From: JASBTN01 sp965228805
GTDB lineage: Bacteria > Pseudomonadota > Alphaproteobacteria > Rhodobacterales > Rhodobacteraceae
Assembly: GCF_965228805.1 (NCBI RefSeq)
Contig: NZ_CBDDIE010000003.1
Location: forward strand, 2,666,001 to 2,730,000
Direction: 5' to 3'
Length of the DNA stretch: 64,000 bases
Part shown: positions 48,569 to 56,953 of the stretch, piece after piece
How positions within the stretch are numbered: the stretch's first letter is position 1
Layout: each line of letters starts with the position of its first letter
Made by a program: the position numbers and the translations under genes
The notes under the pieces: generated by a model
Seen by the model: the letters and a program-made list of their open reading frames with translations, nothing else
The model's database searches: none
Told to the model about the DNA's origin: nothing

Positions 48569-50986
48569 ATGCAGACCCAGGCAAAGGTTGTTGTCATCGG
48601 TGGGGGTGTCGTCGGTTGTTCGGTGCTCTATCACCTGGCGCGGGGCGGCTGGACCGACGCGCTGTTGCTGGAGCGTTCGGAGCTGACCTCGGGCTCGACG
48701 TGGCATGCGGCGGGGGGCATGCATACGATCAATGGTGATCCCAACGTGGCCAAGCTACAGCAGTATACGATCGACCTTTACAAGGAGATCGAGGAGCTGT
48801 CGGGCCAAGCCACTGGCGTGCACCTGACCGGCGGCGTCATGCTGGCCGCTACGCAAGCGCGCATGGACTGGTTGAAGGGACTGGTCGCCAAGGGGCGGTA
48901 TCTGGGCATTGAAGCCGATATCATTTCCCCCGAAGAAGCCTATGAGGCGATGCCCCTGCTGGACCCGTCGAAATTCGTCGGCGCCGTGCGCACCTATGTC
49001 GACGGCCACCTGGACCCGTCGGGCGTGACCTACGCCTACGCGAAAGCCGCGCGCAAGCTGGGGGCCAGCGTTGAGACCCACACCAAGGTCGAGGCGATCG
49101 CCCGCCACGCGGACGGCTGGAAGCTGACAACCAACAAGGGTGAGGTGATCTGTGAACATGTGGTCAACGCGGGCGGGCTCTGGGCACGTGAGGTCGGCCG
49201 CATGGTCGGGCTGGAACTGCCGGTGCTGGCGATGGAGCACATGTACCTGCTGACCGAGGACATGCCGGAAGTGGCCGAGATCAACGCAAAGACCGGCACC
49301 GAGGTTCTGCATGCGGTCGACTTCGATGGCGAGCTCTACCTGCGTCAGGAACGCGGTGGGATGCTGATGGGCACATACGAGAAAGCCTGCGTGCCCTGGT
49401 CGCCAAAACAGACGCCGTGGAACTTCGGGCACGAGCTGTTGCAGCCGGATATCGAACGTATCGCGCCCTCGCTGGAGGTCGGGTTCGAGCACTTCCCCGC
49501 CTTCCAGAACGCGGGGATCAAGCAGATCATCAACGGGCCCTTTACCTTCGCCCCGGACGGCAACCCGCTGGTCGGTCCGGTGAAGGGGCTGCCGGGGTAT
49601 TGGTGTGCCCTGGGCGTGATGGCCGGGTTCAGTCAGGGTGGCGGCGTGGGGCTGGCGCTGGCCAACTGGATGATCGACGGCGATCCGGGGTTTGATGTCT
49701 TCGCGATGGATGTCTCACGCTTCGGGGACTATGCGACGCTGGCCTATACCAATGAAAAGGTGCAGGAAAACTACTCCCGCCGTTTTTCGATCCGCTATCC
49801 GAACGAAGAGCTGCCCGGCGCGCGTCCGCTGAAGACGACGCCGATCTATGATCTGCTGGCGGCCAGGGGGGCGCAGTTCGGGGCCGCCCATGGGCTGGAG
49901 GTGCCGCTGTGGTTCGCCCCCGAAGGCGTCGTGGACCAGTTCAGCTGGCGCCGGTCGACGGATTTCGACACGGTCGGGGCGGAGGCCCGCGCAGTGCGCG
50001 ACAGCGTCGGGCTGATCGAGACCTCGGGCTTTGCCAAATACACGGTGACCGGGGCAGGGGCCGCGTCCTGGCTCGACCGGATGCTGGCCTGTCGCATCCC
50101 CGCCGAGGGGCGCATGACGCTTGCGCCGATGCTGAAAGAAGACGGGCGGGTGATCGGGGATTTCTCTCTGGCCAATCTGGGCAAGGGGGAGTTCTTCATC
50201 GCGGGTTCCGGCGTGGCCGAGGATTATCATATGCGCTGGTTCGACCAGCATATGCCGGCGGATGGGTCCGTGCATCTGCAGGCCCATGGGGCGAACATGG
50301 TTGGCCTGTCGGTCGCCGGGCCGAACGCGCGCAACCTGTTGGCCAAGCTGGTGGATCGCGATCTGGACAGTTTCCGCTTCATGGACATTGCCCGCATGGA
50401 TGTCGGCATGGCGCCCTGCCTGGTGGGCCGGGTCAGCTATACCGGCGATCTGGGCTATGAGCTGTGGATGGAGCCCGCCTATCAGCGTTACGTCTACATG
50501 CAGCTGATGGAGGCAGGGGCCGAGTTCGACATCCGCCCGGTCGGCATGCGCGCGCTGAATGCGCTGCGGCTCGAGAAGAACTTCGGCTCCTGGGCGCGGG
50601 AATTCCGCCCAATCTACACCGCGGATGAATGCGGTCTGGACCGGTTTGTCGCGCTGAGCAAGGAGGCTGACTTCATCGGCAAGGCGGCGGCTGCCGAACA
50701 TCGCGCGGAGGGCGGCAAGCTGCGGCTGGTGAGTTTCGTGGTGGAGGCCAAGGATGCCGACGTGATCGGGGACGAGCCGATCTGGAAGGACGGCGAGGTT
50801 GTCGGCTGGGTCACCTCGGGCGGCTATGCCCATGCCTCCGGCGTCTCGGTTGCGATGGGCTATGTCCCGCGCGAACGGGCAGGGGAGGAGACCGGCTGGC
50901 AGATCGAACTGCTGGGTGAGCTGTTGGAGGCCCGCCCTCAACGCGTGCCTCTGTTCGACCCGGACGGCGCACGCATGCGGGGGTGA
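48569..50986 (+). CDS. Dimethylglycine/sarcosine dehydrogenase-like flavoprotein
   Basis: 805 residues. The N-terminal DAO domain has the FAD motif KVVVIGGGVVGCSVLYHLA and GSTWHAAGGMHTING, where the histidine corresponds to the one that covalently binds FAD in dimethylglycine dehydrogenase. The C-terminal half from about 430 is GcvT-like (YTVTGAGAASWLDRMLACRIP, GDLGYELWMEP, LNALRLEKNFGSWAREF) and should bind tetrahydrofolate, ending VTSGGYAHASGVSVAMGYVP. It would demethylate N-methylated glycine derivatives or a related amine. GGAGG is eight bases before the ATG at 48569; a GTG nine bases upstream overlaps the ribosome-binding site. Confidence 0.88.
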   Translation: MQTQAKVVVIGGGVVGCSVLYHLARGGWTDALLLERSELTSGSTWHAAGGMHTINGDPNVAKLQQYTIDLYKEIEELSGQATGVHLTGGVMLAATQARMDWLKGLVAKGRYLGIEADIISPEEAYEAMPLLDPSKFVGAVRTYVDGHLDPSGVTYAYAKAARKLGASVETHTKVEAIARHADGWKLTTNKGEVICEHVVNAGGLWAREVGRMVGLELPVLAMEHMYLLTEDMPEVAEINAKTGTEVLHAVDFDGELYLRQERGGMLMGTYEKACVPWSPKQTPWNFGHELLQPDIERIAPSLEVGFEHFPAFQNAGIKQIINGPFTFAPDGNPLVGPVKGLPGYWCALGVMAGFSQGGGVGLALANWMIDGDPGFDVFAMDVSRFGDYATLAYTNEKVQENYSRRFSIRYPNEELPGARPLKTTPIYDLLAARGAQFGAAHGLEVPLWFAPEGVVDQFSWRRSTDFDTVGAEARAVRDSVGLIETSGFAKYTVTGAGAASWLDRMLACRIPAEGRMTLAPMLKEDGRVIGDFSLANLGKGEFFIAGSGVAEDYHMRWFDQHMPADGSVHLQAHGANMVGLSVAGPNARNLLAKLVDRDLDSFRFMDIARMDVGMAPCLVGRVSYTGDLGYELWMEPAYQRYVYMQLMEAGAEFDIRPVGMRALNALRLEKNFGSWAREFRPIYTADECGLDRFVALSKEADFIGKAAAAEHRAEGGKLRLVSFVVEAKDADVIGDEPIWKDGEVVGWVTSGGYAHASGVSVAMGYVPRERAGEETGWQIELLGELLEARPQRVPLFDPDGARMRG

Positions 50987-51116
50987 AGCGCCTGGCTCGC
51001 GGGCGGGTCCCTCCCGCCCATCGTCAAGGCCTTCGGCCTCTCCTCTGGTTGGGCGTGGCCGCGCTGCGCGCTGCGAAAAAGACGCAACCCTTGGAGTGAT
51101 ATAGAGATCTTGGGGC

Positions 51117-52175
51117 TTACTCAGCTGGGGCAAAGCCCGAAATCAACTGCCTGAGTCCAATCGCCGCCCCCGCCAGGATGCCCAGGAAGGTGACCGGGGC
51201 CGACCAGGCGAGCAGCGAGAAAGCGGACAGGCCCTGGCCGATCGAACAACCCACCGCCAGCACCGCGCCCTGGCCCATGATCACCGCGCCCAGGATCTGG
51301 CGTTTCAGCTCGCGGGGGTCTTCGCAGGCCTCCCAGCGGAAGTGGCCCTTGACCAGCGAGCCCAGGAAGGCGCCCAGCAGCACGCCCGCCACCGAGCCTA
51401 CGCCGAAGTTCAGATTGTTGCCCGAGGAGGTCATCAGGTAAATGATCGTATCGCCCAGCGGGGCGGAAAATGTGTGGCTTTCCACCGGGATGGCGGAAAA
51501 GCCGTTTTGCAGGATGTACCAGGTACCGGCCCAGCCGGTGATCACGGCGATGCCTGCCATGGCGGCCCAGAAGACCTCCTTGTGGGCCGCGCGCAGCTCG
51601 GCGGAGGTGAACATGGCAGCGAAGATCAGCGCGCCGATGGCTATGCCCAGACCGGCGACTGGAAGGCCGGTCCAGGATGAAATCCCGTGGGCGATGCCAG
51701 GCAGGGGGGCGTCGATCACGTCGAGCTCGGGGAAGATGGCCACGCGCAGGGGGGACAGGGGGCCGGAGATCGCGACATAAGCCGACAGGCCCATGACCAG
51801 CACGATGACGAAGGCACGCAGGTCGCCACCGCCCAGCCGGGCCAGTGCACCGTAGCCGCAGTTGCCCGACAGGGCCATGCCGTAGCCGAACAGCAGCCCG
51901 CCCAGAACCGAGGCAAGCGGGTTCCATTGCTGACGCAGATAGGCGGCCTCATCCGCGCCAAGCCAGCCCAGGCCGATCAGCGCAAACGAGCCCATGACCG
52001 CCACGCCAATGGCAATGCCCCACATGCGCATGCGCAGGGAGGATCCGGCATAGAGCATGTCCTCGATCGCGCCTAGGGTGCAGAAGAGGCCAAGCCGCGC
52101 GGCCAACCCCAGCAAAAGCCCCCCGAACAGCCCGACAAGGGCCGCGAGGCTGGCGTCACTGATCCAATCGAACAT
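51117..52175 (-). CDS. soxT: YeeE/YedE-family sulfur-compound transporter SoxT
   Basis: A 352-residue inner-membrane protein with about nine hydrophobic segments. The YeeE/YedE signature is present twice: GNCGYGALARLGGGDLRAFV and AVGCSIGQGLSAFSLLAWSAP, whose cysteines relay thiosulfate in characterised members. It lies downstream of soxR in the same direction, as soxT does in Paracoccus-type clusters, and should import thiosulfate or a related sulfur compound. The gap to soxR is 43 bases, so the two are probably co-transcribed. Confidence 0.85.
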   Translation of the reverse strand: MFDWISDASLAALVGLFGGLLLGLAARLGLFCTLGAIEDMLYAGSSLRMRMWGIAIGVAVMGSFALIGLGWLGADEAAYLRQQWNPLASVLGGLLFGYGMALSGNCGYGALARLGGGDLRAFVIVLVMGLSAYVAISGPLSPLRVAIFPELDVIDAPLPGIAHGISSWTGLPVAGLGIAIGALIFAAMFTSAELRAAHKEVFWAAMAGIAVITGWAGTWYILQNGFSAIPVESHTFSAPLGDTIIYLMTSSGNNLNFGVGSVAGVLLGAFLGSLVKGHFRWEACEDPRELKRQILGAVIMGQGAVLAVGCSIGQGLSAFSLLAWSAPVTFLGILAGAAIGLRQLISGFAPAE

Positions 52176-52218
52176 GTTTTCCCTCCCGCGCGCCCCAGAA
52201 CGCCACCGGGAGCCGGGC

Positions 52219-52584
52219 CTATTCGGCCGCTTTCGCCTGTGGCGCGTCCTCTTCCTCGGCGCAGAACATCTCGTAGATGGTTTCGAGGATGCGTCGGGGG
52301 CGGTCGTCGGTCAAGGAGTAGTAGATGACCTTGCCATCGCGACGGGGCGTCACCAAACCTTCCAGTCGCAGGCGGGCCAGTTGTTGCGACACCGCGGCCT
52401 GGCGGGCGTGCAGGAGCTGTTCCAGCTCGGTCACCGATTTCTCGCCGGTAACGAGGTGGCACAGGATCATCAGGCGGCCTTCGTGAGAGATCGCCTTAAG
52501 CAGATTCGACGCGTCACAGGCGCTGGCCATCATCTTGTCCAGCTCCTCGGGTGCCATGTCCTCGCGGATCACCGGCAGTGCCAT
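52219..52584 (-). CDS. soxR: ArsR-family sulfur regulator SoxR
   Basis: A 121-residue winged-helix repressor. LLKAISHEGRLMILCHLVTGEKSVTELEQLLHARQAAVSQQLARLRLEGLVTPRRDGKVIYYSL is the DNA-binding part. Cys42 (LMILCHL) and Cys108 (YEMFCAEEE) align with the two cysteines that form a tetrasulfide bridge in SqrR/BigR-type persulfide sensors; a third cysteine is at 23. It is unrelated to enterobacterial SoxR. It should repress sox genes until reactive sulfane sulfur appears. Its probable operator lies before soxX. Confidence 0.9.
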   Translation of the reverse strand: MALPVIREDMAPEELDKMMASACDASNLLKAISHEGRLMILCHLVTGEKSVTELEQLLHARQAAVSQQLARLRLEGLVTPRRDGKVIYYSLTDDRPRRILETIYEMFCAEEEDAPQAKAAE

Positions 52585-52705
52585 ATCGTCGTCCTTTCAA
52601 CTCGCATCACGATTTACCTCCCATACAGCAACGGAGGTGGGGCGCGCAACCGGACGCCGGGTCGCAGTTACCGGGGTGTGGCCCCCATGTGACCGTGCGG
52701 TGACC

Positions 52706-53083
52706 TCAGCCCTGAACCGGTTCGAACCCCAAGTGGTCGGCCAACAGCCCGCCCAGCAGACCCCAGAAGAAATCCTCGCCCGGATAGCCTTCGATCCGCG
52801 CCAGTTCCCGGCCATCTTCGACCAGCACGAAGGTCGGCGTGAACAGGACCGGTCGGGCGAAACTTATGCCGGTCACGTCGCTGCGGGTGTCCACGATCTC
52901 GACCTTGCGCAGCGGCGCGGTCTGGCCTTCCGGCGTCTTCGGGTAGATGTCGCCAAGTTCGGCCTCCCAGCGGGCACACCACATGCAGCCGGGTTCCTCG
53001 ACCATGACAAGTTCGGCGGCCATGGCCGGTACTGTCGCCACGATCAGAGCCGCCGCAGCGGCGAGTTTGCGCAAGAATGCCAT
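52706..53083 (-). CDS. soxS: Periplasmic thioredoxin-like protein SoxS
   Basis: A 125-residue protein with a signal peptide (MAFLRKLAAAAALIVATVPAMAA) and a C-x-x-C at 33-36 (PGCMWCARWEAELGDIYPKT). FTPTFVLVEDGRELARIEGYPGEDFFW is the cis-Pro side of the fold. In Paracoccus SoxS reduces and keeps active the SoxYZ carrier thiol. Divergent from soxV across 86 bases; 121 bases upstream of soxR. Confidence 0.88.
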   Translation of the reverse strand: MAFLRKLAAAAALIVATVPAMAAELVMVEEPGCMWCARWEAELGDIYPKTPEGQTAPLRKVEIVDTRSDVTGISFARPVLFTPTFVLVEDGRELARIEGYPGEDFFWGLLGGLLADHLGFEPVQG

Positions 53084-53169
53084 CCTGGCTCCAATTCCTT
53101 CATGCCGACCCGTTGACCGGCGGTGTCAAACAATAATAACTGAATATGTGCAATGATCAAGGACGGGCC

Positions 53170-53907
53170 ATGTTCGACATCTCCCTTGCCGGGGCCGCCA
53201 TGGCCGGGCTTCTGAGCTTCTTTACCCCGTGCATCCTGCCGATGGTGCCGTTCTACTTGAGCTATATGGCGGGGCTGTCCATGTCCGAACTGACCACGGA
53301 GGGCGAGATCGCCCCGGGGGCGCAGCGCCGCCTGGTGACGTCGGCAATCATGTTCGCCCTGGGCGTGACCACCATCTTCATGCTGATGGGCATGGGCGCG
53401 ACCGCGCTGGGCCAAGCCTTTGCGCAGTGGAAACAGGTGCTGGCCTATGCAGGCGCCGGGCTGCTGTTTGTCTTCGGTCTGCATTTCCTGGGGGTGATCC
53501 GGATTGGCATCCTCTATCGCGAGGCGCGGATGGAAAGCTCGGCGGAACCCACCACGGTGATCGGCGCCTACCTGATGGGGCTTGCCTTCGGTTTCGGCTG
53601 GACACCCTGCGTGGGCCCGGCGCTGACTGCGATCCTGATGATGGCGGCGGGCATGGGCAGCCTGGCGCAGGGGGCGGGGCTGTTGGCGGTTTACGGCCTG
53701 GCGATGACCGCGCCCTTCGTTGTGGCCGCGCTGTTTGCCCGGCCCTTCCTGGGATGGATGGCGCGCAACCGGCGCCACCTGCCGAAGGTCGAGAAGGCGA
53801 TGGGCGCGATGTTGATCCTGTTTGCGGTGCTGATTGCGACCGGGTCGGTCAACGTGATCTCGAACTGGCTGATCCAGGCCTTTCCGGGCTTCATGAACAT
53901 GGGGTGA
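53170..53907 (+). CDS. soxV: CcdA-like membrane thiol transporter SoxV
   Basis: A 245-residue polytopic protein of the DsbD/CcdA group. FFTPCILPMVPFYLSYMAG (Cys at 21) and FGFGWTPCVGPALTAILMMAA (Cys at about 147) are the paired redox cysteines that carry reducing power from cytosolic thioredoxin to the periplasm. About six transmembrane helices. I use the ATG at 53170, after AAGGAC; the longer frame from 53146 adds eight residues. SoxW, its partner, follows 30 bases downstream. Confidence 0.9.
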   Translation: MFDISLAGAAMAGLLSFFTPCILPMVPFYLSYMAGLSMSELTTEGEIAPGAQRRLVTSAIMFALGVTTIFMLMGMGATALGQAFAQWKQVLAYAGAGLLFVFGLHFLGVIRIGILYREARMESSAEPTTVIGAYLMGLAFGFGWTPCVGPALTAILMMAAGMGSLAQGAGLLAVYGLAMTAPFVVAALFARPFLGWMARNRRHLPKVEKAMGAMLILFAVLIATGSVNVISNWLIQAFPGFMNMG

Positions 53908-53937
53908 CTTGACGGATTACACGCTGAGGAGGACAGC

Positions 53938-54507
53938 ATGCGACAATTCGGAACATTGATTGGCGCGCTTTTGTTGGCGCTACCGGCCTTCGGGGCTGAA
54001 CTGGGTGACGACGGGCTGCACAAGGCGGCCTGGATGCGCGACACGTTCAAGGACATGGGCGAGGACCTGGCCGAAGCCAGTGCCGAAGGCAAGCGCCTTC
54101 TGGTCATCTGGGAACAGCGCGGATGCATCTACTGCACGAAAATGCATGAAGAAATCTACCCGGTGGATCGGATCGACGCGCTGCTGCACGAGCATTTCTT
54201 CGTCGTGCAGATGAACCTGTTCGGTGATGTCGAGGTGACGGATTTCGACGGCGATGTGCGCTCGGAAAAGGACATGGCGATGAAATGGGGAATCATGTTT
54301 ACCCCGACGCTGATGTTCTTCCCGGAAACGGTCGACGACGGTATGCATGGCGGGGACGCCGCAGTGGTCCAGATGCCCGGCGCCTTCGGGGTTGGCACCA
54401 CTGGGGATCTGCTGACCTGGGTGGTCGAAAAGGGCTACCTGGGGGCGGAAAACTTCCAGAAATATCATGCCCGTAAGATCAGTGAGCGCCGTGCCGCCAG
54501 CGAGTGA
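53938..54507 (+). CDS. soxW: Periplasmic thioredoxin SoxW
   Basis: A 189-residue protein with a signal peptide (MRQFGTLIGALLLALPAFGAE) and a C-x-x-C at 63-66 (RGCIYCTKMHEEIYP). The remainder follows the thioredoxin-like fold (FVVQMNLFGDVEVTDFDG, FTPTLMFFPETVDDG). In Paracoccus, SoxW receives electrons from SoxV. GAGGA precedes the ATG. Confidence 0.9.
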   Translation: MRQFGTLIGALLLALPAFGAELGDDGLHKAAWMRDTFKDMGEDLAEASAEGKRLLVIWEQRGCIYCTKMHEEIYPVDRIDALLHEHFFVVQMNLFGDVEVTDFDGDVRSEKDMAMKWGIMFTPTLMFFPETVDDGMHGGDAAVVQMPGAFGVGTTGDLLTWVVEKGYLGAENFQKYHARKISERRAASE

Positions 54508-54552
54508 TGTTCGGCTGATATCGCAAGGATATTGCGCGGCTGCGCACGAATA

Positions 54553-54582
54553 ATTCAAAAAATCGAATTCGTTGTTGCGAAT
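54553..54582. promoter_or_regulatory. Two overlapping ATTC-N8-GAAT sites, probable SoxR operator
   Basis: ATTC (54553-54556), eight bases, GAAT (54565-54568); then ATTC (54567-54570), eight bases, GAAT (54579-54582). The second site starts two bases inside the first. This is the spacing I recall for SqrR-type repressors. It sits 49-78 bases before the soxX ATG, in an AT-rich stretch that should contain the promoter. Confidence 0.6.
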
Positions 54583-54630
54583 ATGTCGGGCCCTCGCTAC
54601 GTTATGTCGCACAAGTTCATGGGAGGAAAC

Positions 54631-55107
54631 ATGAAGCCGACAAGGATTACACTTGCAGCCATCATGCTATGCGGGCTGGGAACCGCGCAGGCCGAAACGG
54701 TCGCGCCGACCGATGTCATCTGGACCGAGGATGGGAGCATCGAACAGTCGCTGACCGGTGTGCCGGGAAATGCCGAAGAGGGCGCCAAGGTCGTTTCGAC
54801 CAAATCTCTGGGCAATTGCATCGCCTGCCACGAGATCACGGACCTGGCCGATGTGCCGTTCCATGGTGAGGTGGGGCCGCTGCTGGACGGGGCGGGTGAC
54901 CGCTGGACCGAAGGCGAATTGCGCGGGCTTCTGGCCGACGCCAAGATGATCTTCGACGGCACGGTGATGCCGTCCTTCTACAAGACCGAGGGCTTCAACC
55001 GCCTGGGCAAGGCCTATACCGGCAAGGCCCATGAAGGCGATGTCGAACCCCTGCTGTCCGCCCAACAGATCGAAGATGTGGTCGCTTACCTGATGACGCT
55101 GAAATAA
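54631..55107 (+). CDS. soxX: Sulfur-oxidising cytochrome c subunit SoxX
   Basis: A 158-residue periplasmic cytochrome. The signal peptide is MKPTRITLAAIMLCGLGTAQA; the heme motif CIACH is at 63-67; a methionine near GTVMPSFYK is the likely sixth ligand. With SoxA it attaches sulfur substrates to SoxY. GGAGG lies four bases before the ATG at 54631; upstream in-frame ATGs belong to the regulatory region. Confidence 0.92.
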   Translation: MKPTRITLAAIMLCGLGTAQAETVAPTDVIWTEDGSIEQSLTGVPGNAEEGAKVVSTKSLGNCIACHEITDLADVPFHGEVGPLLDGAGDRWTEGELRGLLADAKMIFDGTVMPSFYKTEGFNRLGKAYTGKAHEGDVEPLLSAQQIEDVVAYLMTLK

Positions 55108-55151
55108 GCGCATCCGGCCTGCGACACCTGACTACTTTCAAGGAGAAACTG

Positions 55152-55568
55152 ATGAAACTCACGCGACGTGATGCATTGGCGATCGGCCTGGGGGCCACCG
55201 CCGTTGCCATGCTGCCCCTGCGCGCCAGCGCTGCCGCCGACGAGGCCATCGCCGCCTTTACCGGTGGGGCCGAAGTGGGCGCGGGCGACATTACCCTGAC
55301 CGCCCCTGAGATTGCCGAAAACGGCAACACCGTGCCGGTGTCGGTCGACGCGCCTGGTGCGGCCTCGATCATCGTTCTGGCCGCGGGCAACCCGACCCCG
55401 GGCGTGGCCCAGTTCAACTTCGGTGAAGCCTCGGGCAGCCAAGCTGCCTCGACCCGTATCCGTCTGGCCGGCACCCAGGACGTTGTCGCCATCGCCAAGA
55501 TGGCCGATGGCAGCTTCATCCAGGCCTCGTCGACCGTGAAGGTCACCATCGGCGGCTGCGGCGGCTGA
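55152..55568 (+). CDS. soxY: Sulfur carrier subunit SoxY
   Basis: A 138-residue protein with a twin-arginine signal (KLTRRDALAIGLGATAVAML) and the conserved C-terminal GGCGG, whose cysteine holds the sulfur intermediates on a mobile arm. The middle is an immunoglobulin-like beta sandwich (DITLTAPEIAENGNTVPVSVDAP). It works as a SoxYZ dimer and is exported folded by the Tat system, taking SoxZ along. AAGGAG precedes the start. Confidence 0.95.
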   Translation: MKLTRRDALAIGLGATAVAMLPLRASAAADEAIAAFTGGAEVGAGDITLTAPEIAENGNTVPVSVDAPGAASIIVLAAGNPTPGVAQFNFGEASGSQAASTRIRLAGTQDVVAIAKMADGSFIQASSTVKVTIGGCGG

Positions 55569-55575
55569 GTTCGGA

Positions 55576-55620
55576 GCAATCCCAGCGAAAGTGGAAACCG
55601 GTTTCGCGGTTCGGGATTGC
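55576..55620. repeat. Nested palindrome between soxY and soxZ
   Basis: Outer arms GCAATCCC (55576-55583) and GGGATTGC (55613-55620), inner arms GCGAAA (55585-55590) and TTTCGC (55602-55607), with AAACCGGTTT in the loop. The GTGGAAACCGGTTTCGCG core is, from memory, a common extragenic palindrome in Rhizobiales genomes. It may protect the soxY transcript or reduce read-through. Confidence 0.75.
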
Positions 55621-55648
55621 GACCACTAAAGTTTAGGAGAACGGAAAC

Positions 55649-55978
55649 ATGGCATCTGGTGTCAAACCCCGCGTGAAAGTCCCGAAAACCGCCGCTGCCG
55701 GCGATACGGTGACCCTGAAAACCCTGATCAGCCACAAGATGGAAAGCGGCCAGCGCAAGGACGGCGACGGCAATGTGATCCCGCGTTCGATCATCAATCG
55801 CTTTACTTGTGAGTTCAACGGCAAGTCGGTCCTGGACGTGACCCTGGAACCTGCGATCTCGACCAACCCCTATTTCGAGTTCGAAGCCGTGGTCGATGCC
55901 TCGGGTGACTTCAAGTTCACCTGGTACGACGACGACGGCGATGTCTACGAGACGTCGAAATCGATCACCGTCAGCTGA
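55649..55978 (+). CDS. soxZ: Sulfur carrier subunit SoxZ
   Basis: A 109-residue protein (MASGVKPRVKVPKTAAAGDTVTLKTLISHKMESGQRKDGDGNVIPRSIINRFTCEFNGKSVLDVTLEPAISTNPYFEFE...FKFTWYDDDGDVYE) with the typical SoxZ pattern. It has no export signal and travels with SoxY. TTAGGAGAA precedes the ATG. Confidence 0.95.
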   Translation: MASGVKPRVKVPKTAAAGDTVTLKTLISHKMESGQRKDGDGNVIPRSIINRFTCEFNGKSVLDVTLEPAISTNPYFEFEAVVDASGDFKFTWYDDDGDVYETSKSITVS

Positions 55979-56003
55979 CGCAGACGGCAGGGAGGAGAAA
56001 CGC

Positions 56004-56861
56004 ATGAAAAGCCAAATGCACAAAAGCATTGCAGCCATCGCAACCGCCTCGATCCTCGGGGCGGGGGCAGCCTTCGCCGATGAAGAGGCCGAGCTGATCG
56101 TCAATGGCGAGATCGAAATGGTCACCCGGACCGCCGCGCCCGCGCACCTGTCGGATGCGCTGGACGAGGTGCTGTCGGGCTGGCGCTTCCGTTCGGACCT
56201 GACGCAGGAAATGCAGATGGACGATTTCGACAACCCGGGCATGATCTGGGTCGAAACCGCTGCCGAGCTCTGGGGTACGCCGGAAGGCACCGAGGGCAAA
56301 TCCTGCATGGATTGCCACGGCGCACCAGAGGAAATGGCGGGCGTCAAGGCCGTCTATCCGAAGTGGAACGAAGGTGCCGGTGAGGTCTATACGCTGCAGA
56401 TGCAGATGAACGAGTGCCGCACCGAACGCATGGGCGCCGAAGCCTGGAAGACCGACAAGGGCGACAGCATTCCGATGGAAGCGTTGCTGGCCTCGGTCTC
56501 GCGCGGGATGCCTGTCAATGTCGCCATCGACGGTCCCGGCCAGTCGACCTGGGAGCTGGGGCGTGAGCTCTACTATACCCGCACCGGTCAGCTGGACCTG
56601 TCTTGTGCCTCGTGCCACGAGGACAACTACGGCAACATGATCCGCGCTGACCACCTGTCGCAGGGTCAGATCAACGGCTTCCCGACCTACCGTCTGAAGA
56701 ACACCAAGCTGAACGGCGTGCATTCGCGCTTCAAGGGCTGTGTTCGTGACACCCGTGCCCAGACCTACAGCCCCGGTTCGCCCGAATTCGTGGCGCTGGA
56801 AATGTATGTCGCCTCGCGCGGAAACGGCCTGTCGGTCGAGGGCCCCTCGGTCCGCAACTAA
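56004..56861 (+). CDS. soxA: Diheme cytochrome c subunit SoxA
   Basis: A 285-residue periplasmic protein with signal peptide MKSQMHKSIAAIATASILGAGAAFA. Two heme motifs are intact: CMDCH (101-105) and CASCH (201-205). Cys246 (SRFKGCVRDTRA) is the catalytic heme-ligand cysteine that becomes persulfidated. It is the diheme type seen in Paracoccus and Rhodovulum. SoxXA joins thiosulfate to SoxY. GGAGGAGAAACGC precedes the start at 56004. Confidence 0.94.
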   Translation: MKSQMHKSIAAIATASILGAGAAFADEEAELIVNGEIEMVTRTAAPAHLSDALDEVLSGWRFRSDLTQEMQMDDFDNPGMIWVETAAELWGTPEGTEGKSCMDCHGAPEEMAGVKAVYPKWNEGAGEVYTLQMQMNECRTERMGAEAWKTDKGDSIPMEALLASVSRGMPVNVAIDGPGQSTWELGRELYYTRTGQLDLSCASCHEDNYGNMIRADHLSQGQINGFPTYRLKNTKLNGVHSRFKGCVRDTRAQTYSPGSPEFVALEMYVASRGNGLSVEGPSVRN

Positions 56862-56867
56862 GCTTTG

Positions 56868-56898
56868 ACCCCGCGTGCTTGACGGCGCGCGGGGTTTT
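56868..56898 (+). terminator. Terminator-like hairpin between soxA and soxB
   Basis: ACCCCGCG (56868-56875) pairs with CGCGGGGT (56888-56895), loop of 12, followed by TTTTCT (56895-56900). It lies six bases past the soxA stop, inside the sox operon, so partial termination is likely. Confidence 0.7.
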
Positions 56899-56953
56899 CT
56901 CCTCCGAACGCATTCAATTATCCGCATGTGAGCGGACAAGAAGGACAAGACGC

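Noticed and set aside
52724..52740. GGTTCGAACCCC, resembling a tRNA T-arm
   Set aside because: It lies inside the soxS coding sequence and no acceptor or anticodon stem surrounds it.
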